The translations under genes were made by a program, and so were the position numbers. A stretch of 64,000 bases of DNA from Pseudomonas sp. 21 (GTDB taxonomy: Bacteria > Pseudomonadota > Gammaproteobacteria > Pseudomonadales > Pseudomonadaceae), in NCBI RefSeq assembly GCF_000955805.1, contig NZ_JYOA01000001.1, positions 492,510 to 556,509 of the forward strand, given 5' to 3'. The notes under the pieces are model-generated. The model searched no databases. It was given only the letters and a program-made list of their open reading frames with translations, and was not told the DNA's origin. Within the stretch, counting starts at the first letter, position 1; the number at the start of each line of letters is the position of its first letter. Of this stretch, positions 44,725 to 55,227 are shown in pieces.

Positions 44725-45954
44725 TCAGACGTCGAGCAGCAGGCGAGCCGGATCTTCCAGCAGATCCTTCATGGTGACCAGGAAGCTTACCGCTTCCTTG
44801 CCATCGATCATGCGGTGATCGTAGGACAGCGCCAGGTACATCATCGGCAGGATCACGACCTGGCCGTTTACGGCCATCGGGCGCTCCTGGATCTTGTGCA
44901 TGCCGAGGATGGCGGTCTGCGGCGGGTTGACGATCGGAGTCGACAGCAGGGAACCGAATACGCCACCGTTGGAAATGGTGAAAGTACCACCGGTCATGTC
45001 TTCGATGGACAGCTTGCCGTCTTTGGCTTTCTTGCCGAAGGTGGCGATGCCGTTCTCGATCTCGGCCAGGCTCATGAACTCGGCGTTACGCAGGACCGGC
45101 ACGACCAGACCGCGGTCGCTGGATACTGCCACACCGATGTCCTGGTAGCCGTGGTAGACGATATCGTTGCCGTCGATCGAGGCGTTGACGCCCGGGAAGC
45201 GCTTCAGGGCTTCGGTGGCGGCCTTGACGAAGAAAGACATGAAGCCCAGGCGAACGCCGTTGTGCTTCTTCTCGAACAGGTCCTTGTACTTGTTGCGCAG
45301 GTCCATGATCGGCTTCATGTTGACTTCGTTGAAGGTAGTCAGCATGGCCATGGAGGACTGGGCTTCGACCAGACGCTCGGCAACCTTGGCGCGCAGGCGG
45401 GTCATCGGAACGCGCTTCTCGACGCGGTCGCCAGCGGCGAACACCGGAGCAGCGGCAGCCGGGGCTGCAGCCTTGGCAGCCGGAGCGGCGGCCGGGGCAT
45501 TCTTCTTGGCTTCAACGGCAGCTACGACGTCTTCCTTGGTCACGCGACCGCCCTTGCCGGTACCGGCCAGGCTGTTCGGGTCGATGCCGTTCTCTTCGGC
45601 CAGCTTGCGGGCGGCCGGCGAGAGGATGTTGTCGTCGCCAGCGGCGGCGGCCGGGGCAGCAGCGGCCGGAGCGGCAGCCGGAGCCGAGGCGGCAGCCGGA
45701 GCGGCAGCGGCAGCACCGCCTTCGCTCAGCTTGCCCAGCAGTTCGTTGGAGAGAACGGTGTCGCCTTCGTTCTTGACGATCTCAGCCAGGACGCCGTCGG
45801 CCTCGGCCAGTACTTCGATCACGACTTTGTCGGTCTCGATGTCGACGATCAGCTCGTCACGCTTGACGGCTTCACCGACCTTCTTGTGCCAGGTTGCGAC
45901 GGTGCCGTCGGCAACCGATTCCGGGAAGGTTGGGGCTTTGATTTCGATAGCCAT
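44725..45954 (-). CDS. sucB: Dihydrolipoyl succinyltransferase (E2o)
   Basis: The 409-residue protein has an N-terminal lipoyl domain with the lipoylated Lys43 in [11 protein letters not shown], an Ala/Pro linker (about 78-105), the peripheral-subunit-binding domain ([20 protein letters not shown]...GRVTKEDV), a second Ala/Pro linker, and the catalytic domain with the His/Asp motif [16 protein letters not shown]. It transfers the succinyl group to CoA in the 2-oxoglutarate dehydrogenase complex. It is 42 bp downstream of sucA. Confidence 0.97.
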   Translation of the reverse strand: MAIEIKAPTFPESVADGTVATWHKKVGEAVKRDELIVDIETDKVVIEVLAEADGVLAEIVKNEGDTVLSNELLGKLSEGGAAAAAPAAASAPAAAPAAAAPAAAAGDDNILSPAARKLAEENGIDPNSLAGTGKGGRVTKEDVVAAVEAKKNAPAAAPAAKAAAPAAAAPVFAAGDRVEKRVPMTRLRAKVAERLVEAQSSMAMLTTFNEVNMKPIMDLRNKYKDLFEKKHNGVRLGFMSFFVKAATEALKRFPGVNASIDGNDIVYHGYQDIGVAVSSDRGLVVPVLRNAEFMSLAEIENGIATFGKKAKDGKLSIEDMTGGTFTISNGGVFGSLLSTPIVNPPQTAILGMHKIQERPMAVNGQVVILPMMYLALSYDHRMIDGKEAVSFLVTMKDLLEDPARLLLDV

Positions 45955-45996
45955 TATGTGTGTTTCCTTAAATTCGGTATCAACTGCGCGTTGGCG

Positions 45997-48828
45997 TTAA
46001 ACGGTGAAGGCGTCCTGCAGCAGTTTTTCCTGCTGCTCGGCGTGCATCGAAGCGTAGCCGCAAGCCGGAGCTGCCGAGCCTTCGCGGCCCGCGTATTCCA
46101 GGTTGAGACCTTTCTTGTGCGCGGCGATGACACGACGCATGTGGTGCTGCGAGCAGAACCAGGCACCCTGGTTCATCGGCTCTTCCTGGCACCAGACGAT
46201 GTGCTTGAGGTTCTTGTACTGCGACAGTACCTCGGCCAGATCGTCCTCCGGGAAGGGATACAGCTGCTCGAGACGAACGATCGCGATGTTCTCGAGACCT
46301 TCGGCACGACGCTTCTCCAGCAGGTCGTAGTAGACCTTGCCGCTACACAGCACGATGCGGTCGACTTTCTTCGGATCCAGGCTGTCGATCTCGTTGATCA
46401 CAGTCTGGAACGAACCGTCGGCCAGATCTTCCAGGGTCGAGATGGCCAGCTTGTGACGCAGCAGCGACTTCGGAGTCATCACGATCAGCGGCTTGCGCAG
46501 CGGACGGATCACCTGACGGCGCAGCATGTGGTAGACCTGGGCCGGAGTAGTCGGCACGCAGACCTGGATGTTCTGCTCGGCGCACAGCTGCAGGTAACGC
46601 TCCAGACGCGCGGAGGAGTGCTCCGGACCCTGGCCTTCGTAACCGTGCGGCAGCAGCATGGTCAGACCACACAGGCGTTGCCACTTGGTTTCGCCGCTGG
46701 TGATGAACTGGTCGATCACGACCTGTGCACCGTTGGCGAAGTCACCGAACTGCGCTTCCCACACCACGAGTGCATCCGGGGTGGTGGTGGCGTAGCCGTA
46801 TTCGAACGCCAGTACAGCTTCTTCCGAGAGGTAGGAGTCGTACAGGCTGACGCGCGGCTGGCCGTCGAACAGGTTGGCCAGCGGGATGTAGACCGAGTCG
46901 TCCTTCTGGTTGTGCAGCGCCGCGTGGCGGTGCGAGAAGGTGCCGCGGCCGACGTCCTGACCGGTCATGCGGACCGGGTGACCTTCGAACAGCAGGGTGG
47001 CGTAGGCCAGGTTCTCGGCGAAGCCCCAGTTGATCGGGAAGCCACCGGCAGCCATCTTGGCGCGGTCTTCGTAGATCTTCTGTACCTGACGCTGCATGAC
47101 GAAGCCGTCCGGGGTTTCCAGCAGCTTGTTGGACAGGTCCTGCAGGGTCTTCAGATCGCAACGGGTGTCGTGACGCGCGGTCCAGGCGTGGCCGATGTAC
47201 GGACGCCAGTCGACGAAGAGCTCCTTGTTGGGCTCCTTCACCAGGCTCTTCACCACGTGCAGGCCGTTGTCGAGAGCGTCGCGGTATTCGTCGACTTTCT
47301 CCTGGGCCTGTTCGGTGGTCTGCACGCCAGCGGCGATCAGCGCGTCGGCATACAGGTCACGGGTAGTGCGCTGCTTGGCGATCTGCTGGTACATCAGCGG
47401 CTGGGTGCCGCTCGGCTCGTCGGCCTCGTTGTGGCCGCGACGGCGGTAGCAGACCAGGTCGATGACCACGTCACGCTTGAACTGCATGCGGTAGTCGACG
47501 GCCAGCTGGGTCACGAACAGGACCGCTTCCGGATCGTCGCCGTTCACATGGAAGATCGGCGCCTGGATCATCTTCGCCACGTCGGTCGCGTACTCGGTGG
47601 AACGAGCATCGTCCTGGCGGCTGGTGGTGAAGCCCACCTGGTTGTTGATCACGATGTGGATGGTGCCGCCCGTCTTGTAAGCACGGGTCTGCGACATCTG
47701 GAAGGTCTCCATGACCACGCCCTGCCCCGCGAAGGCGGCATCACCGTGGATGGAGATCGGCACGACCTTGTCGCCGGTGCCGTCTTTACGACGGTCCTGG
47801 CGGGCGCGTACCGAACCCTCGACCACCGGGGAAACGATTTCCAGGTGCGAGGGGTTGAACGCGAGGGCCAGGTGGACTTCGCCGCCGGTGGTCATGACGT
47901 TGGAGGAGAAGCCCTGGTGGTACTTCACGTCCCCGGAGCCCATCTCGACCAGCTTCTTGCCTTCGAACTCGTCGAACAGTTCGCGCGGGTTCTTGCCCAG
48001 GGTGTTGACCAGGACGTTCAGACGGCCGCGGTGAGCCATGCCGATGACGATTTCCTTCACACCGTAGGAGCCGGAGCGCTGGATGATCTCGTCGACCATC
48101 GGGATCAGGCTTTCGCCGCCTTCCAGGCCGAAGCGCTTGGTGCCCGGGTACTTGGTGCCCAGGTACTTTTCCAGGCCTTCGGCAGCGGTGAGGCGCTCGA
48201 GCAGGTGGGAACGGGCGTCGGTGGAGTACGCCGGACGGCCGCGCACGCTTTCCAGGCGCTGGGCGAACCAGTGGCGCTGTTCGGAATCGACGATGTGCAT
48301 GAACTCGGCGCCGATGGTGCTGCAGTAGGTCTGCTTCAGCGCATCGATGATTTCACGCAGGGTCGCTTCTTCCTTGCCGATGTAGAGCTCACCGGTACGG
48401 AAAGTAGTGTCGAGGTCTGCAGCGGTGAGCCCGTAGTGTTCGAGCGACAGATCGGAGGGAGCGGTACGCACCCAGAGACCCAGCGGATCGAGCGATGCTG
48501 CCTGATGTCCACGCAGACGGTATGCCAGGATCAGGCGCAGGACTTCAACCTGCTTTTTCTCGTGCTCGGTGCTTACGCTGCCAGCGGAAACAGGCGCAGC
48601 GCGGCGCTGGTTCTTGGCCAGGAGTACGAAATGATCACGGATAGAGGAATGCGAGACGTCGGGGGCAGGATTGCCGTCAGCGGGGAGCTTCTGGAAGTAC
48701 GTGCGCCACTCTTCTGGCACAGCGTTCGGGTCGTGCAGGTAGAGCTCGTAGAGCTCTTCGACGTAGGCAGCGTTTCCACCGGATAGATGGGCACTGTTCC
48801 ACATCCGCTGCATTACGCTTTCGTGCAT
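45997..48828 (-). CDS. sucA: 2-Oxoglutarate dehydrogenase E1 component
   Basis: 943 residues, the usual length. N terminus MHESVMQRMWNSAHLSGGN. ThDP-enzyme features: VKEIVIGMAHRGRLNVLVNTLGK, GDAAFAGQGVVMET with the metal-binding Asp, and INNQVGFTTSRQD. The C-terminal EPMNQGAWF region is also present. It decarboxylates 2-oxoglutarate and passes the succinyl group to lipoyl-SucB. A 249-bp gap to sdhB upstream contains stable hairpins (48972-49032) and may carry a separate promoter. Confidence 0.97.
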   Translation of the reverse strand: MHESVMQRMWNSAHLSGGNAAYVEELYELYLHDPNAVPEEWRTYFQKLPADGNPAPDVSHSSIRDHFVLLAKNQRRAAPVSAGSVSTEHEKKQVEVLRLILAYRLRGHQAASLDPLGLWVRTAPSDLSLEHYGLTAADLDTTFRTGELYIGKEEATLREIIDALKQTYCSTIGAEFMHIVDSEQRHWFAQRLESVRGRPAYSTDARSHLLERLTAAEGLEKYLGTKYPGTKRFGLEGGESLIPMVDEIIQRSGSYGVKEIVIGMAHRGRLNVLVNTLGKNPRELFDEFEGKKLVEMGSGDVKYHQGFSSNVMTTGGEVHLALAFNPSHLEIVSPVVEGSVRARQDRRKDGTGDKVVPISIHGDAAFAGQGVVMETFQMSQTRAYKTGGTIHIVINNQVGFTTSRQDDARSTEYATDVAKMIQAPIFHVNGDDPEAVLFVTQLAVDYRMQFKRDVVIDLVCYRRRGHNEADEPSGTQPLMYQQIAKQRTTRDLYADALIAAGVQTTEQAQEKVDEYRDALDNGLHVVKSLVKEPNKELFVDWRPYIGHAWTARHDTRCDLKTLQDLSNKLLETPDGFVMQRQVQKIYEDRAKMAAGGFPINWGFAENLAYATLLFEGHPVRMTGQDVGRGTFSHRHAALHNQKDDSVYIPLANLFDGQPRVSLYDSYLSEEAVLAFEYGYATTTPDALVVWEAQFGDFANGAQVVIDQFITSGETKWQRLCGLTMLLPHGYEGQGPEHSSARLERYLQLCAEQNIQVCVPTTPAQVYHMLRRQVIRPLRKPLIVMTPKSLLRHKLAISTLEDLADGSFQTVINEIDSLDPKKVDRIVLCSGKVYYDLLEKRRAEGLENIAIVRLEQLYPFPEDDLAEVLSQYKNLKHIVWCQEEPMNQGAWFCSQHHMRRVIAAHKKGLNLEYAGREGSAAPACGYASMHAEQQEKLLQDAFTV

Positions 48829-48971
48829 GCTTGGTCACCCTCGGTAAGGGGACTCCACCTGTGGAATCTCTGGCGCGAAGTCATACACAGCGACTTCAAG
48901 CCACCGATCCCCGCAGATAGTCCGGGTACCAGCCCGGATGCCCCTGCTGGTCATATATACGTTTTCAAAAC

Positions 48972-49032
48972 AGGACCCCCGCTTTGTGGGCTTGGGTCCT
49001 AGGGACTGTACCGCCGGACAATATTCCGGCGG
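48972..49032. other. Two hairpins in the sdhB-sucA gap
   Basis: AGGACCC (48972-48978) pairs with GGGTCCT (48994-49000). CCGCCGGA-CAATAT-TCCGGCGG (49011-49032) is a perfect 8-bp stem. No T-tract follows on the minus strand, so partial termination or an RNase processing site between the sdh and suc parts is more likely than full termination. The rest of the 249-bp gap (48829-49077) shows no gene. Confidence 0.5.
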
Positions 49033-49077
49033 CACAGGTGTCGCTCTTTCATGATCTTTGGGCGCAAGGCCCGCAGA

Positions 49078-49785
49078 TCAAGTGCCGCTCTGCAGCAGCA
49101 TGTTACGGATGTGACCGATTGCCTTGGTGGGGTTCAGACCCTTCGGGCAGACGTTCACGCAGTTCATGATCCCGCGGCAGCGGAAGACGCTGAACGGGTC
49201 ATCCAGGCTCGCCAGGCGCGCCTGAGTTTCGGTGTCACGGCTGTCGGCCAGGAAGCGATAGGCTTGCAGCAGTGCGGCGGGACCCAGGAACTTGTCGGGA
49301 TTCCACCAGAACGACGGGCAGGAGGTCGAGCAGCAGGCGCACAGGATGCACTCGTACAGACCGTCCAGCTTCTCGCGCTCTTCCGGGCTTTGCAGACGTT
49401 CGATGGCCGGAGCTGCATATTTGTTCTGCAGGAACGGCTTCACGCTCTCGTACTGCTTGTAGAAGATGCGCATGTCGACGACCAGGTCACGGATGACCGG
49501 CAGGCCGGGCAGCGGGCGAATAACCAGCTTGCCACCCTTCAGGCCCACGGCCGACAAGGGGGTGATGCAGGCCAGGCCGTTCTTGCCATTCATGTTCATA
49601 CCGTCGGAACCGCACACGCCTTCACGGCAGGAACGACGGTAGGAGAAGCCCTCGTCCTGTTCCTTGATCAGCGCCAGCACGTCCAGGACCATGATGTCCT
49701 TGCCGTCGGTATCGACCTGGAAGTCCTGCATGTAAGGTGCAGCGTCCTTCTCAGGGTTGTAGCGGTAAACACTCACTTGCAACAT
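49078..49785 (-). CDS. sdhB: Succinate dehydrogenase iron-sulfur subunit
   Basis: Start at ATG 49785 (MLQVSVYRYNPE), giving 235 residues; an in-frame GTG three codons upstream is less likely. The 2Fe-2S ligands lie in SCREGVCGSDGMNMNGKNG with the following LAC, and the 4Fe-4S and 3Fe-4S ligands in CILCACCSTSCPSFWWN and CRGIMNCVNVCPKGL. It relays electrons from SdhA FAD to ubiquinone. It lies 11 bp after sdhA. Confidence 0.96.
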   Translation of the reverse strand: MLQVSVYRYNPEKDAAPYMQDFQVDTDGKDIMVLDVLALIKEQDEGFSYRRSCREGVCGSDGMNMNGKNGLACITPLSAVGLKGGKLVIRPLPGLPVIRDLVVDMRIFYKQYESVKPFLQNKYAAPAIERLQSPEEREKLDGLYECILCACCSTSCPSFWWNPDKFLGPAALLQAYRFLADSRDTETQARLASLDDPFSVFRCRGIMNCVNVCPKGLNPTKAIGHIRNMLLQSGT

Positions 49786-49796
49786 GGCGGGCACCC

Positions 49797-51569
49797 TTAG
49801 TAAGTACGAACCTTGGGTTCGAATGCCGGAACAGTTTTCGGCGCGAAGTTGACGGCACGCTTGGCTACACGCTTCTCACCCGGGAAGTACAGGGTGTGGC
49901 ACAGCCAGTTCTCGTCATCGCGCTCCTCGAAGTCTTCACGGGCATGCGCGCCGCGGGACTCTTTGCGGGCTTCTGCCGCAATCGCAGTGGCTTCGGCCAC
50001 TTCGAGGAGGTTCTGCAGTTCCAGCGCTTCGATACGCGCCGTGTTGAATGCCTGGCTCTTGTCGTTGATCTTGACCGCGGCGATACGCTCACGCAGATCA
50101 GCCAGCTGAGCGATACCTTTCTGCATGTATTCGCCGGTACGGAATACACCGAAGTAGTTCTGCATGCAGGATTGCAGCTCGCGCTTGAGCGGAGCGACTT
50201 CTTCGCCGCTGGTGCGCTCGTTCACGCCGTTCAGGCGCTTGAAAGCGGATTCCAGGTCGGACTCGGATGCCTGGCGGTGCTCGATACCATCCTTGAGCGC
50301 CTTCTCCAGGTGCAGACCGGTGGCACGACCGAACACAACCAGGTCGAGCAGCGAGTTGCCGCCCAGGCGGTTGGCGCCGTGTACCGATACGCAAGCCACT
50401 TCGCCTACGGCGAACAGGCCTTCGATGATCTGCTCGTTGCCGTTGGCGTCCATGGTCAGGGCCTGGCCATGAATGTTGGTGGCAACGCCGCCCATCATGT
50501 AGTGGCAGGTCGGGATAACCGGGATCGGAGCGACAACCGGGTCAACGTGGGCGAAGGTCTTGGACAGTTCGCAGATGCCAGGCAGGCGGCTGTGCAGAAC
50601 TTCTTCGCCGAGGTGGTCGAGCTTCAGCAGTACGTGGTCCTTGTTCGGGCCCACGCCGTTGCCGGCGATCACTTCCTTGACCATGGAACGGGCAACCACG
50701 TCGCGGCCGGCCAGGTCTTTCGCGTTCGGAGCGTAACGCTCCATGAAACGCTCGCCGTGGGCGTTGATCAGGTAGCCACCTTCACCGCGGCAGCCTTCGG
50801 TAACCAGTACACCAGCGCCGGCGATGCCGGTCGGGTGGAACTGCCACATCTCGATGTCCTGCACCGGCACGCCAGCGCGCAGGGCCATACCGATGCCGTC
50901 ACCGGTGTTGATCAGGGCGTTGGTGGTGGAGGCGTAGATACGGCCGGCACCGCCGGTGGCCAGGACCACGGCTTTGGAGCGGATATAAACGGTGTCGCCG
51001 GTTTCGATGTCGATGGCGATGACGCCAACCACATGACCGTCCTGGTTCTTCACCAGGTCAACGGCGTACCACTCATTAAGGAAGGACGTACCGCTCTTCA
51101 GGTTGGCCTGATAGAGGGTGTGCAGCAGGGCGTGACCGGTACGGTCGGCTGCGGCGCAGGTACGGGCAGCCTGGCCACCCTTGCCGAAGTCCTTGGACTG
51201 GCCACCGAACGGACGCTGGTAGATGCGGCCCTGCTCGGTACGGGAGAACGGCAGGCCCATGTGTTCCAGTTCGAACACGGCTTCCGGGCCGACGGAGCAC
51301 ATGTATTCGATAGCGTCCTGGTCACCGATGTAGTCGGAGCCCTTGACGGTATCGTACATGTGCCAGCGCCAATCGTCGTTCGGGTCGGCCGAAGCGATGG
51401 CGCAGGTGATGCCGCCCTGGGCGGATACGGTGTGCGAACGGGTCGGGAAGACCTTGGTCACCACGGCAGTCTTGTGACCACCCTGGGCCAGTTGCAGCGC
51501 AGCGCGCATGCCGGCGCCGCCACCACCAACGATGATTGCGTCGAAGGAAAGAGTACGAATGCTAGCCAT
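49797..51569 (-). CDS. sdhA: Succinate dehydrogenase flavoprotein subunit
   Basis: 590 residues. FAD-binding start [23 protein letters not shown]; covalent FAD attachment at the His of [12 protein letters not shown]; active-site parts [21 protein letters not shown] and the catalytic Arg region in [16 protein letters not shown] near the C terminus. It oxidises succinate to fumarate. It is 3 bp downstream of sdhD. Confidence 0.97.
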   Translation of the reverse strand: MASIRTLSFDAIIVGGGGAGMRAALQLAQGGHKTAVVTKVFPTRSHTVSAQGGITCAIASADPNDDWRWHMYDTVKGSDYIGDQDAIEYMCSVGPEAVFELEHMGLPFSRTEQGRIYQRPFGGQSKDFGKGGQAARTCAAADRTGHALLHTLYQANLKSGTSFLNEWYAVDLVKNQDGHVVGVIAIDIETGDTVYIRSKAVVLATGGAGRIYASTTNALINTGDGIGMALRAGVPVQDIEMWQFHPTGIAGAGVLVTEGCRGEGGYLINAHGERFMERYAPNAKDLAGRDVVARSMVKEVIAGNGVGPNKDHVLLKLDHLGEEVLHSRLPGICELSKTFAHVDPVVAPIPVIPTCHYMMGGVATNIHGQALTMDANGNEQIIEGLFAVGEVACVSVHGANRLGGNSLLDLVVFGRATGLHLEKALKDGIEHRQASESDLESAFKRLNGVNERTSGEEVAPLKRELQSCMQNYFGVFRTGEYMQKGIAQLADLRERIAAVKINDKSQAFNTARIEALELQNLLEVAEATAIAAEARKESRGAHAREDFEERDDENWLCHTLYFPGEKRVAKRAVNFAPKTVPAFEPKVRTY

Positions 51570-51572
51570 GGA

Positions 51573-51941
51573 TCAGTTACCCCAGAGAATCTGCACACCC
51601 CAGACGAAGAATGCGAACATGGCCATGCCGCATACCGCCTGGACGAGGAAACGCACGACAGTCGCGGACTTGCCCAGCGCCATCGGAGTCAGGTAGTCGG
51701 TAGTGATGGTCCACATACCAACCCACGCGTGCACGCTCAGGGAAACCAGCGTCAACAGGCTGAAAATCTTCATCAGGCTGTGGGAGAACAGACCATGCCA
51801 CTCGGCGTAGGTAATACCCGGGTGAGCGATCAGGAAGCCCAGCAGGAAGAGAACATAAGCCGCGAGAACGACCGCGGAGACGCGCTGGACCATCCAGTCA
51901 TAGAGACCCGAACGCGACAAGTTAGTGACGTTAGTTACCAT
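51573..51941 (-). CDS. sdhD: Succinate dehydrogenase membrane anchor SdhD
   Basis: Start 51941 (MVTNVTNLSRSGLYDW, 122 residues) overlaps the sdhC stop by 7 bases (ATGGTAA). Three membrane helices are predicted; HAWVGMWTITTDYL contains the haem b ligand His. Translation is coupled to sdhC. Confidence 0.95.
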   Translation of the reverse strand: MVTNVTNLSRSGLYDWMVQRVSAVVLAAYVLFLLGFLIAHPGITYAEWHGLFSHSLMKIFSLLTLVSLSVHAWVGMWTITTDYLTPMALGKSATVVRFLVQAVCGMAMFAFFVWGVQILWGN

Positions 51942-52321
51942 ACCCATACCCCCGCCAGAACGATCAGCACCACTGCGACAGCGATGACGATTTTCGAACC
52001 ACGCTTACCGCCTTCCAGCGTTTCGCCAATACCTGCGTCCATGACGAGATGACGAATACCGGCTACCAGGTGGTACAGGAGCGCAGACAGCAGGCCCCAG
52101 ATCACAAGCTTGACCAACGGATGGGTCAGACACGCCTTCACCTGCTCGAAGCTTTCTTCCGAAGCGAGGGAACGATCCAGTGCGAACAGCAGCACTGCGA
52201 TGCCCACGAACAGAATGACGCCAGAGATACGGTGGAGAATCGACGTGTAAGCAGTGATAGGGAGTTGGATGGTCCTTAGGTCTAGGTTTACGGGTCGTTT
52301 GCTATTCACGGCTTTTTTCAC
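51935..52321 (-). CDS. sdhC: Succinate dehydrogenase cytochrome b556 subunit SdhC
   Basis: 128 residues from a GTG start (GTG AAA AAA GCC) at 52321, with AAGG upstream. SILHRISGVILF and the haem-ligand segment YHLVAGIRHLVMD are the SdhC signature; three membrane helices. It is the first gene of sdhCDAB. The 5' leader of about 115 nt runs from the promoter at 52446-52474; in pseudomonads sdh mRNA is known to be a target of iron-responsive PrrF sRNAs, which would act in this leader/start region. Confidence 0.95.
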   Translation of the reverse strand: MKKAVNSKRPVNLDLRTIQLPITAYTSILHRISGVILFVGIAVLLFALDRSLASEESFEQVKACLTHPLVKLVIWGLLSALLYHLVAGIRHLVMDAGIGETLEGGKRGSKIVIAVAVVLIVLAGVWVW

Positions 52322-52445
52322 ACTGAGAGCCCTTCTATGGATCAGGGCTAGTTGTCGGGAGGTGCACTTGTCAGGTACCCATCACCTTCGGGAGTGACAA
52401 CCACCAATCAAGCGAGGCCGGACGGCCCTTGGCGGCTGGTCGCCG

Positions 52446-52474
52446 AGTATAGACAGTTAGGCTCCTAATGACAA
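52446..52474 (-). promoter_or_regulatory. sdhCDAB promoter
   Basis: On the minus strand TTGTCA, 17 bp, TATACT, a near-consensus sigma-70 promoter. The 354-bp gltA-sdhC gap (52322-52675) also holds the gltA promoter; no further element was recognised. Confidence 0.8.
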
Positions 52475-52588
52475 CGGAAAGACCTCCACCTAAGGACTAA
52501 TTGCCGCACCCCCAGAAAAGGCGTAAACAGGCAAATTTTTCCGGCAAAACAGGGGCTTGGAGGAGCCAAACTTCTCCGATTGTGCAAA

Positions 52589-52616
52589 TTGACATTCGGA
52601 TTTATCTCTCTATAGT
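52589..52616 (+). promoter_or_regulatory. gltA promoter
   Basis: TTGACA, 16 bp, TATAGT, close to the sigma-70 consensus, placing the start about 53 bp before the gltA ATG. A strong AGGAGG ribosome site precedes the ATG. Confidence 0.85.
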
Positions 52617-52675
52617 GGTGCGGGCCCTGCGTGGGGGGTCGTACAGATGATTTCAAGCATAAATAGGAGGCCATC

Positions 52676-53959
52676 ATGGCTGACAAAAAAGCGCAGTTGA
52701 TCATCGAGGGCGCTGCCCCCGTCGAACTGCCCGTCCTCTCCGGCACGCTGGGTCCCGATGTAGTCGACGTGCGGGGCCTGACCTCCACGGGTCACTTCAC
52801 TTTCGACCCCGGCTTCATGTCCACCGCCTCCTGCGAGTCGAAGATCACCTACATCGACGGTGATAAAGGTGTACTGCTGCATCGCGGCTACCCGATCGAA
52901 CAGCTCGCCGAAAAGTCCGACTACCTGGAAACCTGCTACCTGCTGCTCAACGGCGAACTTCCGACTGCCGAGCAGAAGGAAAAGTTCGTCGGTACCATCA
53001 AGAACCACACCATGGTTCATGAACAGCTGAAGACCTTCTTCAACGGTTTCCGCCGTGATGCGCACCCGATGGCCGTGATGTGCGGCGTGATCGGTGCCCT
53101 CTCCGCCTTCTACCACGACTCCCTGGACATCAATAATCCGAAGCACCGGGAAGTCTCGGCGCATCGTCTGATCGCCAAGATGCCGACCATCGCTGCCATG
53201 GTGTACAAGTACTCCAAGGGCGAGCCGATGATGTACCCGCGCAACGACCTGAACTATGCAGAAAACTTCCTGCATATGATGTTCAACACCCCTTGCGAGA
53301 CCAAGCCGATCAGCCCTGTGCTGGCCAAGGCCATGGACCGCATCTTCATCCTGCACGCCGACCACGAGCAGAACGCCTCCACCTCCACCGTGCGCCTGGC
53401 GGGCTCCTCGGGTGCCAACCCGTTCGCCTGTATCGCCTCGGGCATCGCTGCCCTGTGGGGACCGGCTCACGGCGGTGCGAACGAAGCCGTCCTGCGCATG
53501 CTGGACGAAATCGGTGACGTATCGAACATCGAGAAGTTCGTGGCCAAGGCCAAGGACAAGAACGATCCGTTCAAGCTGATGGGCTTCGGCCACCGCGTGT
53601 ACAAGAACTTCGACCCACGCGCCAAGGTCATGAAACAGACCTGCGACGAGGTTCTCCAGGAGCTGGGCATCAACGACCCGCAACTGGAACTGGCCATGAA
53701 GCTGGAAGAAATCGCCCGCCACGATCCCTACTTCGTGGAGCGCAACCTCTACCCGAACGTGGACTTCTACTCCGGCATCATCCTGAAGGCCATCGGCATT
53801 CCGACCAGCATGTTCACCGTGATCTTCGCCCTGGCACGCACCGTGGGCTGGATCTCGCACTGGCAGGAAATGCTCTCCGGCCCGTACAAGATTGGCCGCC
53901 CGCGCCAGCTGTACACCGGCGCCACCCAGCGCGACTTCGTGGACCTCAAGGCCCGCTAA
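52676..53959 (+). CDS. gltA: Citrate synthase (type II)
   Basis: 427 residues, the usual Gram-negative hexameric type. Catalytic residues in order: His265 (GPAHGGANE), His306 ([13 protein letters not shown]) and Asp363 (NVDFYSG). The N-terminal beta domain ([30 protein letters not shown] in pieces) fits allosteric NADH-sensitive enzymes. It condenses acetyl-CoA with oxaloacetate. It is divergent from sdhCDAB, as in other pseudomonads. Confidence 0.98.
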   Translation: MADKKAQLIIEGAAPVELPVLSGTLGPDVVDVRGLTSTGHFTFDPGFMSTASCESKITYIDGDKGVLLHRGYPIEQLAEKSDYLETCYLLLNGELPTAEQKEKFVGTIKNHTMVHEQLKTFFNGFRRDAHPMAVMCGVIGALSAFYHDSLDINNPKHREVSAHRLIAKMPTIAAMVYKYSKGEPMMYPRNDLNYAENFLHMMFNTPCETKPISPVLAKAMDRIFILHADHEQNASTSTVRLAGSSGANPFACIASGIAALWGPAHGGANEAVLRMLDEIGDVSNIEKFVAKAKDKNDPFKLMGFGHRVYKNFDPRAKVMKQTCDEVLQELGINDPQLELAMKLEEIARHDPYFVERNLYPNVDFYSGIILKAIGIPTSMFTVIFALARTVGWISHWQEMLSGPYKIGRPRQLYTGATQRDFVDLKAR

Positions 53960-53975
53960 GCGCTACGGCGTAAAA

Positions 53976-54004
53976 GAAAAGGCCGCCTTCGGGCGGCCTT
54001 TTTA
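53976..54004 (+). terminator. gltA terminator
   Basis: GGCCGCC-TTCG-GGCGGCC (53981-53998) followed by TTTTTATT, with an A-rich 5' flank. Confidence 0.92.
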
Positions 54005-54019
54005 TTGCCCCGGCTTTTC

Positions 54020-54097
54020 TGTAGGAGCGAGCTTGCTCGCGAACTCCTTGACGCCAATGCGGCCGGAAACCCCATTCGCGAGCAAGCTCGCTCCTAC
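54020..54097. repeat. REPIN: two inverted REP elements
   Basis: Units at 54020-54043 and 54075-54097 are the same sequence as in the 2087-2154 pair but in the opposite order, with a 31-bp spacer. They lie directly after the gltA terminator. Confidence 0.9.
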
Positions 54098-54173
54098 GAA
54101 GAGCCGGCCGGCACACGATTGCAGGATCATGCCATGCACGCGACCGCGGTCATGGCCTGTTTATACAGAAACG

Positions 54174-54199
54174 AGAAAGCCGCCCGAAGGCGGCTTTTC
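54174..54199 (-). terminator. Terminator of the START-domain gene
   Basis: On the minus strand AAAAGCCGCC-TTCG-GGCGGCTTTCTCG, 21 bp after the stop codon. Confidence 0.82.
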
Positions 54200-54220
54200 G
54201 TGGGTCAGAATGCAGCGCTT

Positions 54221-54826
54221 TTACTTCTCGGCAGCGCTGCGCAGGCCCTTCAGGGTGTTCATCGGGGCATCGACCACGAAGCTGTTGGCCAGCCAGGACG
54301 GGATGCTGCCGCCCGGCTCGGTCTGTACCTGGTAAGTCACTTCGGTCACGCCGGCGCCCTTGGGTACCAGCTTCCACTCGCCGATCAGCTTCGGCACGCG
54401 GATTTCACCCTTCTCTTCCGGAATGTAGGTCGGCTCGGCCTTCAGGTGACGGATCAGGCCGCCATCGGCGGTCTTCTCGGTGGTCACATGGATCACCACG
54501 TCGCGGCCGGTCACCGGCCAGGGCATGTCGATCTTCGAGTAGGTCCAGGAGTTGTCGCCTTCGGTTTTCAGCAGGCGCATTTCGGCGCAGGCGTGGATCC
54601 ACTTGCAGGAACCAGCCACGTCTTCCTGCAGGGCGTTGATCTTGGCCACATCGGCCTTGATGTCGACGACGCCACGGTAGGCCTTGTACTTGGAGCCGGC
54701 CACAGGGCTGAGGAAGACCTTCACGCCGTCTTCTTCCTTCTCCAGCTTCCAGTCTTCCGCCAGGGCAGCACCGGCAAAGCCCATCACGGCAGTGGCCAGC
54801 AGGGTCATACGCAATACACCACGCAT
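54221..54826 (-). CDS. START (StAR-related lipid transfer) domain protein, exported
   Basis: 201 residues with a Sec signal peptide (MRGVLRMTLLATAVMGFAGAALA). The rest has the START pattern: EDGVKVFLSPVAGSKYKAYRGVVDI, CKWIHACAEMRLLK, and WPVTGRDVVIHVTTEK, ending with the long C-terminal helix NTLKGLRSAAEK. START domains hold a hydrophobic ligand in a helix-grip pocket; bacterial periplasmic members have unknown ligands. Monocistronic with its own terminator, in the conserved neighbourhood of gltA. Confidence 0.85.
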   Translation of the reverse strand: MRGVLRMTLLATAVMGFAGAALAEDWKLEKEEDGVKVFLSPVAGSKYKAYRGVVDIKADVAKINALQEDVAGSCKWIHACAEMRLLKTEGDNSWTYSKIDMPWPVTGRDVVIHVTTEKTADGGLIRHLKAEPTYIPEEKGEIRVPKLIGEWKLVPKGAGVTEVTYQVQTEPGGSIPSWLANSFVVDAPMNTLKGLRSAAEK

Positions 54827-54951
54827 CGTCTTACCTCTCTTTATTCTTGGTCTCGTGGGGGGCAGCAGATGCCGCCGCCCCGTCGCAATCCGCGGTCTTG
54901 AGCGGGTCGGGGCGTCAGTATGGACCGCGAAAACGTGACTTCCAAGTCACA

Positions 54952-55206
54952 TCAGGCGGCGGTGATGCGTTCCCACTCGGTGAGGATCAGCAGGGCCTGC
55001 TCGTTGCTGCTGCCGCAGGCATCGGCGTCCGCCTCGAAGGCCGCACAGACCTTTGGACGCCGCGAATCGCCGAATAGTTTGCACAGATTGCGTTCATCCA
55101 GTTGCACGCAGCGCACGCCCGCCGGCTTGCCGTCGGGCATGCCGGGGATGGGCGAGGAAATCGACGGCGCTATGCAGCAGGCGCCACAGCCGATACGGCA
55201 TTGCAT
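54952..55206 (-). CDS. YkgJ-family cysteine cluster protein
   Basis: An 84-residue protein with the UPF0153/YkgJ cysteine pattern: CRIGCGACC at the N terminus, then [14 protein letters not shown] and KVCAAF. The cysteines probably bind Zn or an FeS cluster. Function is unknown. It lies 21 bp upstream of nothing else on its strand except the GH31 gene, whose start is far upstream, so it is likely a separate unit. Confidence 0.82.
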   Translation of the reverse strand: MQCRIGCGACCIAPSISSPIPGMPDGKPAGVRCVQLDERNLCKLFGDSRRPKVCAAFEADADACGSSNEQALLILTEWERITAA

Positions 55207-55227
55207 GGATGAACTCTCTACTCGACG

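Noticed and set aside
44815..48786. A 1323-codon open frame on the + strand opposite sucB and sucA
   Set aside because: Antisense shadow of high-GC genes; no recognisable domain, biased low-complexity His/Gly/Val composition, and sucAB are certain.
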